In this document: positions 33,912-47,700 of the stretch, piece after piece | Layout of the letters: each line of letters begins with the position of its first letter | Position numbering within the stretch: the stretch's first letter is position 1 | DNA from: Guadua angustifolia | Taxonomy: Eukaryota; Streptophyta; Magnoliopsida; Poales; Poaceae | Assembly (NCBI GenBank): GCA_036346375.1 | Contig: CM070517.1 | Coordinates: forward strand, 16,841,651-16,905,650 | Length of the DNA: 64,000 nt | Reading direction: 5' to 3' | Position numbers and translations under genes: made by a program | The notes under the pieces: model-generated | Seen by the model: only the letters and a program-made list of their open reading frames with translations | The model's database searches: none | What the model was told of the DNA's origin: nothing

Positions 33912-34205
33912 GAGCATATACAATAGTATAATATTATCTTCTATATGCTTTATCACATAAGATTTTTATTGATATTAATGAGATAGGAGGACACAGAGTA
34001 TAACCGTATCTTTATAAAAACATGATTATATAAATAATATAAAACACTGTTGTGTGAGTTATATTTTATAGGAAACATTTTTTGTACTATAATTAAAAAG
34101 TTGTATGATATCATAGATACAATCTTTAGATGTCATCTATAGTAGAAGATGTCTTTGAGTCTTTATCTTTAGATAACATGAAAGAGTGTATAGACATACA
34201 TGCTC
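33912..34205. mobile_element. MITE with TTA target duplication
   Basis: GAGCATATACAATAG at the left faces the complement of the right end (GAGCATGTATGTC). TTA lies outside both ends (33909-33911 and 34206-34208). It is 294 bp and AT-rich, with internal words repeated in opposite orientation (tagatac/gtatct). It fits a PIF/Harbinger-type MITE. Confidence 0.6.
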
Positions 34206-35773
34206 TTACATTCTCTTTTAGATTTACGACAGAATGCAAGGTTTTCTGTAGTTCCTATTTATTTTTGGGTATGGTAGTTTGCTCCTCAGCTCTGCACGCA
34301 GCATTCTTCTCAAGCGCCGATGACGACCAACAATGACTCGACAGCGGCATCAACCACCACCAACAGGGACGGATCCAGATGTGCCAGGTATATCCTAGCA
34401 TCCAAAAACTTTGAAAAACGCTATAAGATTACTTTTTCAATAGAATAAATTTGTCAATTAAATTAGTTCTAATTTTAATAGTTTAAGATTATGAAGATTT
34501 TAGAATTATTTGTATTGTACTTTTAACTAATTTCAAATATATATATTAAATTTATGATGTCATAAAATTATTGTACAAGACTATAAAATTATACATGTGA
34601 AATATTCACCTCCATAGTTAGTTTGTAGTTCCACCAAAAATCTGTGGAGTTGGTGAGATTTCTAGCTCGAAATTTATGATGGAGCTCAGGTACATTAAGA
34701 GTGTTTAGGTAGATCATCTTGTTTACATTTTATACTAAAAATATAAACTTAACTTTAGTTTAGCTTATAAGTTTAAATTTCTTGGGCCGGGATCTGAACT
34801 CTCCCAAACAGGGCCTTAGTTTGTAGTTCCACCACTGACTACATGAGACCCCGTATAGATCCCGTTTGGGATTACTTTTGCTTAAAAGAAAAGCGAATTA
34901 TTAGACGAATAGCTTCTCCCACAATCAGAAGCAGAATCTGTTATCCACCTGATTTTACGGATTTTAACTCGATTATGCATGTTCTGCCTCCTCACGAGTC
35001 ACCATAGGCCCGAGGGCTTCCGCCACCGGCTCAAGGCTCCTCTGTCACCCTCGTCCGTTTATTTATCACCGACACCGATTAACAATCAACACAGACAATC
35101 ATGATTGCCAAATAACCAAATTCTCTAAACCAGCAGATTCTTCAGACAACCACTTCCCCAGATAGCTAACTACAATCTAAAATCTACTTAATCAAAAGTT
35201 GTTCCGAAGAGAACCATAATATAAGTTACAACAAAGTTGGCTAGGTCAAGCCAAAGTCCGTTGCGCATTTCCAATTTCTGCTAATCGATCTTGGCGTAGC
35301 ACGACATTTAGCACGGAATAAGACATATTCCTCTCACAAAAAATCGCGAAAGACCTATTTGTAATTCGTAAGGACCTATCTATAATTTAAAGAATGGAGG
35401 GGCTTTTTTGCAAAACCGGCTGGAGGGCACGTGGCCCGGCAGAGCTCTCGCCAATCCTGAGCGCTATAATGGGTGCAACCGTTAAAGCAAGTCGATGCAT
35501 TCGCATCACAATGGGCAATGGCAAGCAGCCAATAACATTTAGTGCACGTTTCAATAAGCTGAAAATATCCAACGCTCCGATAAGTTAGGACAAAAAAAAA
35601 TGCTCCATCGTCTCTGGCTCACAGTTGGTTGAGTGGCCCAGAAACAGTGTTGGATAGGGCAAGAAATCAGGTCCGGTCTACCGGTGATTGACCAACGACC
35701 GATCAATAAACCACCGGGTGCCTGGCCGTGGACACCGAACAGGGTTAACAATCGTCGCCGGCACACAGCTTAG
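34206..35773. other. gene-free region downstream of TDP1
   Basis: No coding sequence is recognised. A MITE-like phrase pair (agatcccgtttgggattac and cagaagcagaatctg) near 34860-34960 resembles the element at 1277-1466. The last few hundred bases ahead of 35774 should hold the TDP1 3' untranslated region on the minus strand. Confidence 0.35.
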
Positions 35774-38700
35774 CTAGCCATGGCGCGGCCAGACTGAACC
35801 ATACACATCCTTCTTTGTGTACCTCCGATCCCATGACCATGGGACATCTGAAAGTAAAAGAACATTTTAGGGCTTTACAGCTCAAAATATACCAATCATT
35901 AAGACAACAGCTAACCTTCCGAGCCGTACGGTTGTGGAGGGAGTTGATATGGCACCGGCAATCTGACAATTTCTGAAGATGGTTGTTTTTCTGCATCGCC
36001 TTTCCAGCTAAGTGTGACCAGCTTGGTCTTGATCTTCTCACCAAGGGCCAGGTTATCCTGGGTATACGTGTAGGAAATGAAGGATGATGACAGAAAGATT
36101 TGCATAGTGATAATAAAATGACAAGAAGGAACGATTTGCTACTACCAGGTTTGAGCGGTTCTTCTCCGTGCATGAAAATCGTGACACAGACTGGAGAGTT
36201 TTGGGCAAGAACAATACACCCAACTGAAAAGAGGTCAAATGACAAGGCATAAATCATAATTCCATGACGATCATTCACAACTGGTAGTTAACCATTGGTG
36301 GTCTACAAATGAGCATTGGCTGCATTGCTTCTCATTACAAGTTCTATAATCTAGAATAACCAGAAAATATCGTACAAATGCAACAAGAAGCATCAGAATT
36401 GTGTACCTCATATGAGCGTATCATCAGCTGCATATTGTTCTTCTGCAGTGCGCCCCAAGCAGCTTTGCTTAAATTTGACGAGGTAAGCAGAAACCATCTG
36501 ATGGGGACAAAAAGGGATTCGGATAAGGAAACTGTCCAATTTACCCCCTCTACTTTCAACAAAGTCCAGATTGGATCCCATAATACAAAACCGGTTATTG
36601 AACCCCCTCAACTTTGAAAATCAGTACAAATCACCCTTTGCTGGTGATCTTCAAAGCAGTATTTCCATGCTAGCAGCCTAAGTGGCATCCCGATCAGATT
36701 AAAGTGGGACCCACTAGAAAGGAGAGGAGGAAGAAAAATGATTTTTGATTTTTATTTTGTAATTAACTTGCTGACATGACTCAAATGTCTTACTCAGTGA
36801 ACCCAGTTGAATGTCGTGTAAGCAAAACCACTACCAATACCATCGTCAGCGTGAAAATTGCACTGGTATTCAAAGTTGAGGGGATTAACTAGCGGTTTTT
36901 AGTGGAGGGTCTAGGGGCTTTTTATCTGGACTTTCATGATAGTAGAGGGGGTAAAGTGGACTTTCTCCTTTAAATAATGATCATCCAGGAAATATTCGAA
37001 TTATTTTAATCCTGGAGTGGAAAGAACTTGATATGAAAACTTACGCAATATTTTGACCATTGTAACGAGTATAAGTTTTTATGTGAGGCATAGCACGGCT
37101 GATAAAAAAAATAAAGATCAGAATATCAGTTCGTGTCAATAATAAAAACTATTATTTTGAAAAGAAGAAAAAAAAGAAAAATCTAAAAAGGATTAGGATG
37201 TCAATCTTTTGCAGCTCATATAAATAACTGATTGAGCATCAACCAAAGATGCCCACTTGAACAGAATACTCCAGAATTTAGACAATCATAAGTCATAATC
37301 GTTACTTGCTAATACAAATTAGTGCTGTTATTTAGGTTGCAAAGGGATTCTTCATTGTCTTGTCAACTAAGGCAACATCCACCAGGCACCCCCTGAAGTA
37401 GATGATTTTTAAAATCCTCATGTTGCAAAGTCATACAGACCAGATGAAACTAGCAAGTCTCCACATGCATGGAGATCTGCTATCTTGCTTTGGCAATGTC
37501 ATGACAGAGAATGGCAGGGCTAGAAGAGTTATCCATCTCCATCCTTAGCTCTTTTAGTTGTACTACCCCACTAGTGATAGAAAGCTCGCTTCAAATGCTA
37601 GATTTTGGCAAGAGGTTTAAAGGCTAAGGGCCTAAGGCAGATAATTAAAAGTCAAACAACATCAAATCTACCAGTGCTATGTTTGGTCACAAGTTACTAG
37701 TCTTAAAATCATGGCTACCATGAGGCAAAATCAAACAGCCCAAGTAAATCCTCTTGCGATACATGGCATATTACACAACACAGAAGGATTAAATATAATA
37801 AACATTGTGCTATTCTAGAAACTAGACAGATGTTCAGCGGTATGATACTAGATAATTTGTAGAATGGGTCAATAATTGAGACATAGCATCCTACTGATGC
37901 GGTAAGCTGTACTGTAAGCATTGCGGAATTCCAAATTACATTTGAACATAATAGCTTTTCAGGTTACCGAAGGAAAAGAGAGAGCATACCAACGACCTAC
38001 ATGATCTGCTTTCCACCTGGACCAATATTTTCTCAAGAAATCTTTTTCAACATTCTTTTGAGGGCTTGGAATGCAACTACCAGCTGCATACCCCTACATA
38101 CGAAATATCAAACACCAAGAAAAGCAGGTAAATAAGATGGTGATACTCAAGTAAAAAAGATTAGCAAAATTCTTATCATGGATCTTGCCAGCATTGATCT
38201 GAAATTTGAATACAAAGATTGTACTATATGTTTGTACACTTTTGAGGCCAGCACTTATTTCTTATGGAATATCGCAACCTATTAACAAGTTCCTAACAGG
38301 TCAAGGAAGCACAAAGAATGAGGAGCCATTCAAGAATCAAGAGGCACATTTCATGATGATACAGGAAGCATAACTATAAAGCTTTTACAGAGCTTAAGTT
38401 TATACCTCTATTGAGCACCTAACATCCTCCACTGTAGGCCAGACAATCAGTGGTTTCCCAATACCCAACGGTGATCCATCATCTGCTTTACCAGCTGACA
38501 ACGAGCATGCAAATTCACTCATCCATTTCTCATCAAGTGACCCCAAGGAAGAAAACTGCATGCAAGAAGAAATTAATGCTAAACATTCTTCATGAAGTTC
38601 AAACATGAGAAGTAATAAACAATAAAAAAATTACATTATCAACTTTTGAATCAAATGGTAAGGAAAGATAACCCTGCATTTTTTAGCCCCATTAATTGGG

Positions 38701-41700
38701 AATGCAATTTGTGATAATATAATTGCTAAGGTAGTACATGCTGATAGTTTGATACAGATCCTGCATTTTATATGATCCTGTAATACAACAGAAAAAATGC
38801 AATATTTGTTTTTTTTCTTTTTTGTCCAACAGTGCAACATTACTGACACTTATATTGATGACATTGGTATGCCATGAATAAAATAGATAATACTGGCTTT
38901 CCTAAGGGAGATATATTACAGCCGCTTGCTATGCATAAAGTATGGCAGGACATCAATTCTGTTTCTTGAGTTTAAAGCATTTTTGGGATAAAAAGATTAA
39001 AGGATTAATAAATTTATTTTTCAACACATTTTGCAAAGTTGCATGCCCTAACAAATGGGTAGATGGATGAAAAGTACCTGATAAATAAGTGGGGACTTGC
39101 AAAACTGTTTATCAAATATGCACTCTTCAAGAACACTCCTAAGCTTCATATGGCCCCACTTTTTAATATTGGAGCCCACATGATAACCAGGAACAGATCC
39201 AATCAACCTGACCTGAAAACGACGTAAAATTACTTGAGATTAAATTATAGAGGGGGGGTGAGCCACATGTGTGCTAGTGTGTTTAAGTGTTCATATATGT
39301 TTGTACTTGTAAGTAAACCCCACGTGCATGCAGCCACACTCATGGGTGGAGCCACCTCCCGGCGAACCCGGGCAGCTGCTCGGGCTCGTCGGCGACGAGC
39401 AGTGGGGGTCCAGTGGTGCTCTGCCACTGTGACACCATGGAATCAACGGTTTCTTATCACTTAACTTGTTGGTTCACAGAATATTGTAATGGATAGTTCA
39501 TTAACTTGTTAGTTCACAGTTGGAAATTGAACTAGAATGTTGGAATGGATAGTTCATTAACTTATTAGTTCACAGTAGTAAACTTGTAATTGCTTCTTTG
39601 CTCTATCGGTTCTATCACTTAGTTAGAGTTAGTGAGGGATTGGACTTAATGATATAGACTTTGGCTATGGTATTGATTCGAATTTGTAAATTTCAAAATG
39701 AGAAGGTTTTTGGTAGATAAAGAAACTTATAAAGCAATAAAACTAGAAATACAACTGCCACAAAGCACAAGTTGCAAAGTAGCTACAAGAAATTTGCTAC
39801 ATATTAGCCATATGTCGAAGTTAGAAAAATTTTCTGTCGTCTACCATTCTATAGTGATATATTGATATGTAAGGTGACTCCTTTCATTTTCATTCTGGTA
39901 CCACTGGTCATGTGTATATGGACTTCTTTGTGCAATTGGCCTTAATCATGCTTGCCCAAGCTCCGAACAATTCCTGGCTCCACCACTAACCACACTTGAG
40001 GGGTGGTGTGCAGTGTTACTTGGATACGGGAGTCGGAATCCGACTCGGATTCGGGTGTCCGACTGGGCAAATTTTTTGGTCACGGGAAATACTACTCAAA
40101 ATCGGACATAATTATCTGAATCCGACTCAGATTCGAGGTGTTCGATTTGGCAAAAATTTTGGACACAGGTGTCCGAGGAACACTGGTGGTGAGCCTTCTG
40201 CGTAGGCAATTGGGTATCTGTGCATGCAAGGGTAGGAGGAAGGGAAGGACCAAAAGAATACATCATATCATTTAATTAACACGTAATGCAGACTGTCACG
40301 ACCTGTGCCCCCCACATGACACAGTCGCTGTAGAAAAATACATGCTAAGGTTCAATTCAACAACAGCCAAATCGGTAAAAGTGCCTAATCACAAGATCTA
40401 AAAATGGATATAATAAAAGGACCAATGTAGTCATTTTCCATGAACCAAAATGGAGAATCCTTCCATGTGACACATACTTTGTAAGATGAGAAAGCAAAAG
40501 CTGGTCCAAATGACAGAAATCTGTTATTCATTTGGCACAACAGAGAACTTACGGATCCATTCATGGTGCACCATGCACAAAATAACATAATTCAGTGCTA
40601 ATGGCCATCATTTATTGAGCAAAACCAGAGTTAGTAGAATCTTGCTACCCCAACTAAAATTTGAACAGAAGAGCTAACTTCATTTGATAAGCTGATGTTC
40701 GCTTTTTTTGTTATGTTTTTCATTTTATGTCAGTCCATTAATTGGGACAAAAAACAAGAATTTATGGTTCAGCACAGCACATTAAGCTTATAGTACCTGC
40801 GAGGTTAAAGAAATGTACTAACCATTGAACTACTATAATCAAATTTCCTAAAGAATGCTGCATTGATGTTGACATCACCAACAACTGGAAGATTTATCCT
40901 GAACTCAGGCAACTGCATTGTCAAGAAGAGCACAATTCAGTTTACTAGTCAACATAGACAAGAAGAACTTAATAAAATTGCAACTGCAGGAGAAACAAAC
41001 TAATGCATAAGTACTAGTCAGAATGAACTGTAAGGAGGGGGTTTCTAAAAGCTAGGCAGTTCCAATATAAGCTATAAGGAGGGGGTTTCTAGAAGCTAGA
41101 CAGTTCCAATATACTTAATTACAATAGAATTGATCAGACTATCAGGGAACATGATAAAACTTGTTCCAGAATAAAGATCATGGAAAACCAGATAATGTTT
41201 CATGATTTGTAGAAAATACATCAGCTTATTTAAGGCATCTTTTTTACATGGTTTACTAATTTTGTTAACAGACATGACAAAAGCCCAAGTTTATAACATG
41301 TTACCGTCAATTCCTAGACCTCTCTATGACTACATCAAGTGCGTATTTTTCCCATTCAACAGCAGTTTAGTAAGACGAGAACTTTGGCTTCCCCTGTGTA
41401 CTCATTCAGTAGTTTGAGAAAACACTATAATTCTTAAACTAATTCTTCAATACAGACTTGTTCTAAGAAGTAGAAGACTGGATAAAACACAAGTTTCTAG
41501 TGTCGATTGTGATTACTTCAAAACTGCACATATTTATTTACTCCATTTTCTTCTGATAAGCTCAAGCAACTGATGTCCTTTGGAAATTTCCATATAGAAT
41601 TTTCAAGGCATTGGTAGAAAAACAACATTTAATTTTTTTAAACACAGCATGTGAATTGAGAGAACACTGGAATTATATATTAATCTAGAAGCAAACAGAG

Positions 41701-44700
41701 AATACCCTGCTACCTTAAGTGCACTGAGATAATCAACCAGATCGTTCTCAAAAGAAACGTTTTTATTAATATCCTCTGCATCTTTCCAGGGAAAATCTTG
41801 CATCCATAGTCCCTGAGTTTTGTTATTCCAGTCAACGTATATCAAATTTGCTGTGTGCACAACAACACGAATTCCTTGAGGATATACAAGCAGCATGGCC
41901 TTCGAATGATGTGTTCCAAATGAAATTGGAAGCGGAGGCTTGTGAAGGACCCAATTTGCAGGCTTTGATTTCTGTCACCCAAGCATGAACATGAAGTGAG
42001 AAAAAAAAAGAAACAAGATAATTAATGGTTTTAGCGATTTTGCCACCTTCAAAAGCTCCAATGAAGCACCAACTTCTCCATGTATAACTTGGACATGTGG
42101 AACTTTCCTTAAACTTGGACATGCTGCACAGTGGAATATCCATTTAGTATTTACATTAAGAACAACTAATGTAGATAACAACGAAAAGGGGCACATTGGT
42201 ATTTCATATTAAACACAATAATCAGAGCATATATTGTAAATCTCATTAAGTAAAAATGTATTTTTTTACTAATAGCACTTCACTAAGAAGATACATGAAG
42301 TATTGAGGGAAAAAAGACAAGCGAGAATCATCATCTAATTTATCAAAAAGAGGGGTCAAATGTACATGTCTTCCTCATCTTGTGTGGCCTTGCATTGTAC
42401 TGTATTCCACATATCATGCTTTACGATTGAGTGGTAAACAGTTAAACACATGTGTTTTACTCTTGAAGATTAGCTGCAGCAGCTCAGACCCATGATCTTT
42501 CAGCATTCTTGCATAGGAAAGAATTTAGGCAAGGCAATAACACAAATAACTCTAGAAACCAATAGAAAATGGCCACTCTAGTTGTCTGAAATAAAAAGTA
42601 CCAGATGAGCTAGGTTGTTACTAGCACCCACAACCAAGCAAATAAATATATTCATACCAATGAATAGTCACACCATAAAGAAAGCATCAGGAAACACGAG
42701 CAGCTGGGGAGCTAAGTATTTGTTCAGTGAAAAAATGTGGAAAATTACTTTTAACAATAATTAAGGGACTCCAATTCATCTTTCCAGCAATTACACTGAA
42801 CTTAAGCATTAGTAGTGAATTACAAACAGGATATTTGCAAAATCTAACAAGTTAAACAAATGCATACATGGTAGAGCTAAATAATAGAAGATACCACAGG
42901 ACATGGTTGGATTCACTGTTTAATGTTCTGAATCTGCCAAGTGGCACCAGGTTGTTTTAAATGAAAATTTTATATTTGATCAAAATATTAGCTACCATCA
43001 TATGAACATCAACAGCCTTACTTTTATCTCTACTATATAAAGCAAGAGTTTCTTCCTGCGTCACTTTATCAAAATTACCCACCTTTGCCACGCTCTTTAA
43101 TTACCCACCTTTCCCATTGTTAGCGCTCTTTGCAAATAAACTTTTTATTGCAAATTGAGTTTCAACCATTGTACATTCAGATTGAACAGTATTATTCAGA
43201 CAAGGTTAGTGCTTTTTGCAAAAAAAAATTTTGTAACAAATTGAGTTTTCGTTGCAACGCACGGGCACATGACTACTACTAAATAACTTACCAGTAAGCA
43301 ACCAATCAATGTCCACCATATAATTTGAGAGTATTGCAAGAAGCACTTCACCCTAAGAATTCATTCATCATGTAAGAACTAATACACCTCTCAGTGGAAT
43401 CTGGCAATGCAGGAATAGAGTGTGAAAATGATAAACAACATTTGTTCTAATTTTTTTTGTGAAATAGCATGGATGAAAGGTTCACTGAATATCAATCAGA
43501 CCAGCAATGTCATTTGTATAAAATTATAAATTGCTGTAACATTTGTACCATAGAAGATATCAGATTATGAAACTCTTTAAGATCCGACTAAGAGAGCCAT
43601 CTCTTCTTTCAAATCAGCATTTTACATGAGTATTAGGCTAAGTGATCAGGGGAATGAGGGCATGATAAGCATAAGTGCTGTCATGCATGTTTCTAAAAGG
43701 TTAACGAATTGGTTTTTATGCAACATTTATTCATTAACAGCTCATATCTTAAACAATGCTGTGACATGACATGTTAGACAAAATTAATTGATCAACCATG
43801 TAACTTCAACTAAAGTGTTCATGTTGAATGAGCAATACCTGTATGACATCCTGAATGGTAACTGAGGAAGTGTTAGTCCATGATGGAAGACCTTGGACAT
43901 GCATGAGTCGAAAAGTTGACGAGAGTACACCTTTCAAAGGACTGACGGAGTGTATTCCCTCACTGTTTCTGTCAGAAGAACCAACACTATCGAGTGAACT
44001 TAATCTTTGACCACAAGCCTTGTCAGTAACAACTGTACTCTCTTCTGCGAAGCTTTCCTGATTAGAGTTAAGGAAGGGGGTCAACACAGATGTTTGTGAC
44101 TTTGTGTACAATCAAACTCCAACCTACACTCCTTTGCACACAACATGTTTGCAACATTTCCAAACAAAAAGTGAGAGCCTAACAAATAAGAATTATATTT
44201 AGGAAACAAGGATTTACCACTCAGACATATAAGGGGATGGCTATGGTACAAAGTACAAACACTTTTCAGTTAAAGATACTTTTTGATTCATTTCATGCAT
44301 TTTTCTACTTCTCCCTTTCGTTCGTAGGGTAAGTGGTGAAATATGGAGAATGTGTTTGTAAAGTAGACCAAAGAAAAAAAAACGGTTGTACCATAGTGGC
44401 ATAGTCCATAATTACCCTGCATAAGCAATCATGATTCATTGGAATTTGGAAGAACATGCAAAATAATACATAGTCCTATATGAGCATAGATAGTTTGGCA
44501 CTTTAGCTATCCTCCTATCAAGAGATTTCTCATTAAACTTAAAAATTAAAAGAATAACAAAAATAACAACATAGCATACATGGATACCATGCCTGGCCCC
44601 AAATGTTGTGTCAGAAAGGCATTCTGAATCCCCAAATCTAACTCTTCAAAAAATTATTGTTGCAATGTTGAGTTAGTAAATAGTTAATATTATATCTGGA

Positions 44701-47700
44701 CTCTGGATTATATGGATTAAGGCATAATTTTATTTCCCATTAGAAAAATAGCTGAATGGCCCATGTGATTTGTGCGGCTAGCATTGATATAGTTTTGCTA
44801 TAACATCAATAAATTTTAATATTGTTAGTACGATGATTCCCAAAATATGTTGTATGTTATTTTTCTGAAACTCAATGTGACCATAAACATCACAAATAAG
44901 CTAAACAAAAGAGACTTGTCGAGCCAACGCAAACAAAAGATTTAAGAATAATCACCATCATATTGTTGATGAGCTACAATAATAAGACAACTCATTTGTA
45001 TTATATAAACTAATATTTCTGACCTAATTGCTTAATTTTATCAATTAAACAAGGCATTCTAAGATTATTTAGGCATTGGCAAGTTCTTTGTCTTTGTGTT
45101 TGTGTGTGAGACACCAGGATCAATTTAAACAATGAAGCATTTTTCAGACATAAAAGAGCCTGGTATTCTGTAAAAATGCAGCTAATAACTATAGGAAATC
45201 ACCTACACACAATTTTCATAAAGATCATGGATTGGCTTCATGACAATTAAACAATCTGCACAGAAATGGATGTACAGCAAGAATAGAAAGTCAACTAACC
45301 TGTAAAGTTCTTGCCAAAGCCTCATCTTCCATAACCTGTCGATTCCTTTTGGCAGCCACGCTATCATCAGCACTATGCCTCTTCCCCTTTTTTAAGTCAC
45401 TTGAATCCATCACTGTGGAACTTTTACATTCATCACCCTTCACATATTTCACGAAATAATCACCGGGAATCAACTCCAGGACATCATCATGCGCAATCTT
45501 GGCTCTTTCCTGAGCACAAACCTTCCTCCTCTGCCCCTCTGATTGGACAACAATAGGATTTGGTCCTTCCTACAAATCCATCGACATCAAACTACAACTT
45601 ATTTTCCAAATCAAAAGGCATTAAATCACAATCACATACCGTCATCAACTATCCCTCACGTCTTGCATACTCACCACAACAACTTCAACCGAGCCATCAG
45701 CCGAGGCGTGCAGGCTCAAATGCTTGCGGCTGACTCTCTTGTCGGCAACCACCAAATTACTCCTCCCCACGACATTGGAGCCCACAAAGATGGGAATGCT
45801 TGGCACCAAGGCATTTGATGAGCCAGCCTTGTCTTTAACAAGGGGAACCAGAGTTCCAACCCTTACCTACGAAACCAACACACCACATACCAGTTAAAGA
45901 GAATGCATACATCAGTCATGCGAAATGAACAATTGGAACCCACTTAACTAGGGGTGGATATCGAGCTGACTCGACTCGATTCGTTAAACTCGTTAAGATA
46001 ACGAGCCAGCTCGACTCAACTCGTTATATTAACGAGCTCAAAGCTTAACTCGGCTCGACTCGTTAAAAACTCGAGTTAGCTCGAGTTGGCTTGTTATAAA
46101 TGTGAGCAACAAGCTAAGGGATGATAAGTGCCCATGCACATGTTTGGTTGATAGGTGCCCGTGCACATGTTTGGTTGGAAAAATTATCTCGATTGGAATG
46201 GCATCTACATAAGAAAACAGCCAAACAAATCGCCGCAATCAAACAGTTATGAGCAAAATGAAGGCAAAATATATAGACCTAAGCAGAATAACTGAAATAT
46301 TTTACACAAATTTGAATTCAATACATTAAATTACAAAGGAGGAGCCTGACTTGAATGCAGCCTTAAAAAAGTCAGATATTCTCCTTCAGGCAAAAAGATA
46401 TAACAATTTAAATTGTCTTGCATAGACCATTGATGAATCAAGCTAGATCATAAGGAGCATCTCATAATCATAGTAAAAAAGAATGAACTATCAACAAACC
46501 TACCAAAATATAATCCCATGATAGCTAAATTTTTGGAAATTTGCATCGTCAAGTTATATATGTATTGTCTGTTGAGCAATAGTTCTATTGAACTCAGTAA
46601 ACAATTCAGAATTACAAATTAATGCTGCATCTCTGTTCCCAATGACATGGCCAGGCATTACAGGGATGGCAAGATTGTCGCAACCTCCAAGAGTAATAAG
46701 TATTGACGCTTGCTTGAAGTCGAATTTGAGTGTCTAAGGCTCAATCACTTAATGCTCCACTCAATTTTCTCTTAGCTCTTCTCTAATGTGAATTTCAAGC
46801 TCAAAGAGTGTGGGAGACTAATAAAGCTCAAGTGTATTCAATGAGGTCTAAGAGTTGTTGTAGATGGCGGTGGAAGGGTATTTATAACCCTCACCAACCA
46901 AATATAGCGTTGCTTAAAAGTGGCTCAAAATCGTCTTGAGAGGCGGTGTTACGCATCCATGGCGGCATATCGACCTCTGGACCAACGGTCACTAGCGCAA
47001 TTAATGCCGTCGTGACCAACGGTCACTAGGCCGATGTTATCAAGAGTGCGGTATAACCACTCCGTCATACTGCAGGGTTTGCGGTCATACCCACGTTGAG
47101 TCGAGAAAACACCGCTTCGAAAAACACACCGAGAAGTGCGGTAGCACCTTAGGCCCGGTGCTACCGCAAGAGCGCGGTCATACCACACCTGTGAGACATG
47201 AATGCCATTTTAATCTCTTTTGATTTTGGTTTTCAACAACTAATCCTAGAGATGTTTAATGAAATATGATTTGAGACTTAACACCTTTTCTCGACGTCAA
47301 ACTTGCGACAATGACCCCTCTTAATAGTACAACACCTATTCTAATAATCCGATCTTTTCTCTTCGATCACCGAGATCGGTAAAACTATGAAAAAGTCCTT
47401 ATACGTTATACCTGGGTCCTTTAGCCTTGCTTCATTGATCTTCTACTTTTGCGTCGATGTTCTCTTGTCCATTTTATTTTGAGCCAACCTGTACTCAAAT
47501 ATACTCAATAGAAAACCATTAGCACTTCAAAACTCTATTGTTATCAATTACCAAAACTAACCGAAAATTTTGGGGGCCTAGATGCTTTCATCGAGGACTC
47601 AGGAGGGAGATTAACATCCAGGGCATGGGGTTCGGGCGACGGTCAAATATCCGAATAAGGTCCTGTTTATTTCAACACCAGTTTAAAAAGTTAAAAAAGC

